Shown piece by piece: positions 20,601 to 21,131 of a DNA stretch of 21,131 bases. Position numbers and translations under genes: made by a program. Origin of the DNA: JAVZIQ01 sp037440545. GTDB lineage: Archaea; Thermoproteota; Bathyarchaeia; Bathyarchaeales; Bathycorpusculaceae. Numbering within the stretch: the stretch's first letter is position 1; each line of letters begins with the position of its first letter. The DNA lies in the NCBI GenBank assembly GCA_037440545.1, contig JBBITX010000021.1:1-21131 (forward strand). Direction: 5' to 3'. Under the pieces are notes generated by a model. The model made no database searches. It had not been told where the DNA came from and saw only the letters and a list, made by a program, of their open reading frames with translations.

Positions 20601-21131
20601 GTGGCACAAGTAACCTTTGAAGAGATAAGTGCTTCAGACTTCTTCTATCGTAACCGCGACATAGCCGGCTTCACTAATCCTACGAGGGCTATATTTGCGG
20701 CAATAAGGGAGCTTGTGGAAAACTCTTTGGATGCCGCTGAAAGCATTAAGACGCCGCCGGAGATCTATGTTAGGCTCTCGTTTGAGGGAGAGGCAAGCAA
20801 GGAAACTCAAATCTACAAGTTAAGAGTGGAGGACAATGGAACTGGGGTTCCTCCGAGGCATGTGCCTTCAGCCTTTGGGCAGGTTCTCTTCGGCTCAAAA
20901 TACAAGTTAAAACAGCAGAGGGGAACTTTCGGGTTGGGAGGAAAAATGGCTATACTATATGGACAAATAACCACCCATCAGCCTGCCACCGTGGTTTCAA
21001 GCACTGGAACAGCTAAGATTTACATGTATAAAATAATGATGGACATTCAAAAAAACAGGCCGATAATTCTAGATAGGAAGCTCTTCTTAAACAGGGAGGG
21101 CTGGAGGGGGACAATAGTTGAGTTCAGTCTT
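20601..21131 (+). CDS. top6B: DNA topoisomerase VI subunit B, 5' part
   Basis: Top6B is the GHKL ATPase subunit of topoisomerase VI, which with Top6A passes one duplex through another. The window holds the first 177 codons; the gene runs off the right edge. Seen motifs are FYRNRDIAGFTNPTRA (15-30), the N-box ELVENSLDAAE with the Mg-binding Asn, the G1 box VEDNGTGVP, FGQVLFGSKYKLKQQRG, and the G2 box TFGLGGKMAI with TTHQPA following. GTG 20601 is the first possible start because TAG (20598-20600) precedes it in frame, and GGTGGAG lies four bases upstream. The start of the conserved region matches the family. Top6A often lies next to it; that would be beyond the window. Confidence 0.96.
   Translation, partial: MAQVTFEEISASDFFYRNRDIAGFTNPTRAIFAAIRELVENSLDAAESIKTPPEIYVRLSFEGEASKETQIYKLRVEDNGTGVPPRHVPSAFGQVLFGSKYKLKQQRGTFGLGGKMAILYGQITTHQPATVVSSTGTAKIYMYKIMMDIQKNRPIILDRKLFLNREGWRGTIVEFSL

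Noticed and set aside
1..21131. Mobile element, phage region or CRISPR array
   Set aside because: No transposase, integrase, terminal repeats, phage genes or regularly spaced repeats are seen; the genes are conserved archaeal housekeeping genes throughout.

Overview
The window is chromosomal DNA of an archaeon. Diagnostic genes are thermosome, ABCE1, CDP-archaeol synthase, topoisomerase VI subunit B, RadB, a KEOPS Cgi121 subunit, and AglB with its phospho-GlcNAc transferase. The gene set, a PAC4-like proteasome chaperone, heavy use of TTG starts and moderately AT-rich DNA suggest a Thermoproteota (TACK) lineage, most likely Bathyarchaeia. That assignment is inference. I see no insertion sequence, CRISPR array, tRNA or rRNA; this is a gene-dense housekeeping region.

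Layout. 1-228 has no supportable gene. 229-3705 (minus) reads as one run: a zinc-ribbon protein, a candidate 31-residue basic protein, the oligosaccharyltransferase AglB, and a GPT-type phosphosugar transferase that starts without its first membrane segment. 3854-6564 (plus) is a tightly overlapping trio: DNA topoisomerase I, a small C-C-C-H zinc protein that seems to start at CTG, and a three-helix membrane protein resembling the C-terminal half of eukaryotic Ost3/Ost6. CarS and RadB follow on the minus strand. An RNase H-like protein and a Clp1/Grc3-type RNA kinase overlap on the plus strand. Endonuclease III (minus) diverges from a PAC4-like chaperone and a UbiD decarboxylase (plus), across a symmetrical pair of TATA boxes.

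12429-16544 (plus) carries Sua5, the thermosome, a phosphoribosyltransferase and Cgi121. Sua5 and Cgi121 both serve tRNA t6A synthesis. A THUMP (Tan1-like) gene on the minus strand has no ATG, GTG or TTG that would cover its conserved N-terminus. The right end holds an isoaspartyl peptidase, a 25-residue Glu/Trp-only-type microprotein behind a strong ribosome binding site and a perfect palindrome, ABCE1, and the first 177 codons of top6B.

Themes. N-glycosylation and isoprenoid lipids link AglB, GPT, the Ost3/6-like protein, CarS and the UbiD protein (possible mevalonate-pathway enzyme). DNA and RNA maintenance links the topoisomerases, RadB, Nth, the RNA kinase, t6A enzymes and the THUMP protein. 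The most unusual items are the acidic Trp microprotein with its palindromic control region, two genes with apparent non-canonical starts (CTG, ACG), the Ost3/6-like protein, and a weak C/D-box RNA candidate at 17153-17230. Several small genes here are shorter than usual ORF cut-offs and would be missed by routine calling.
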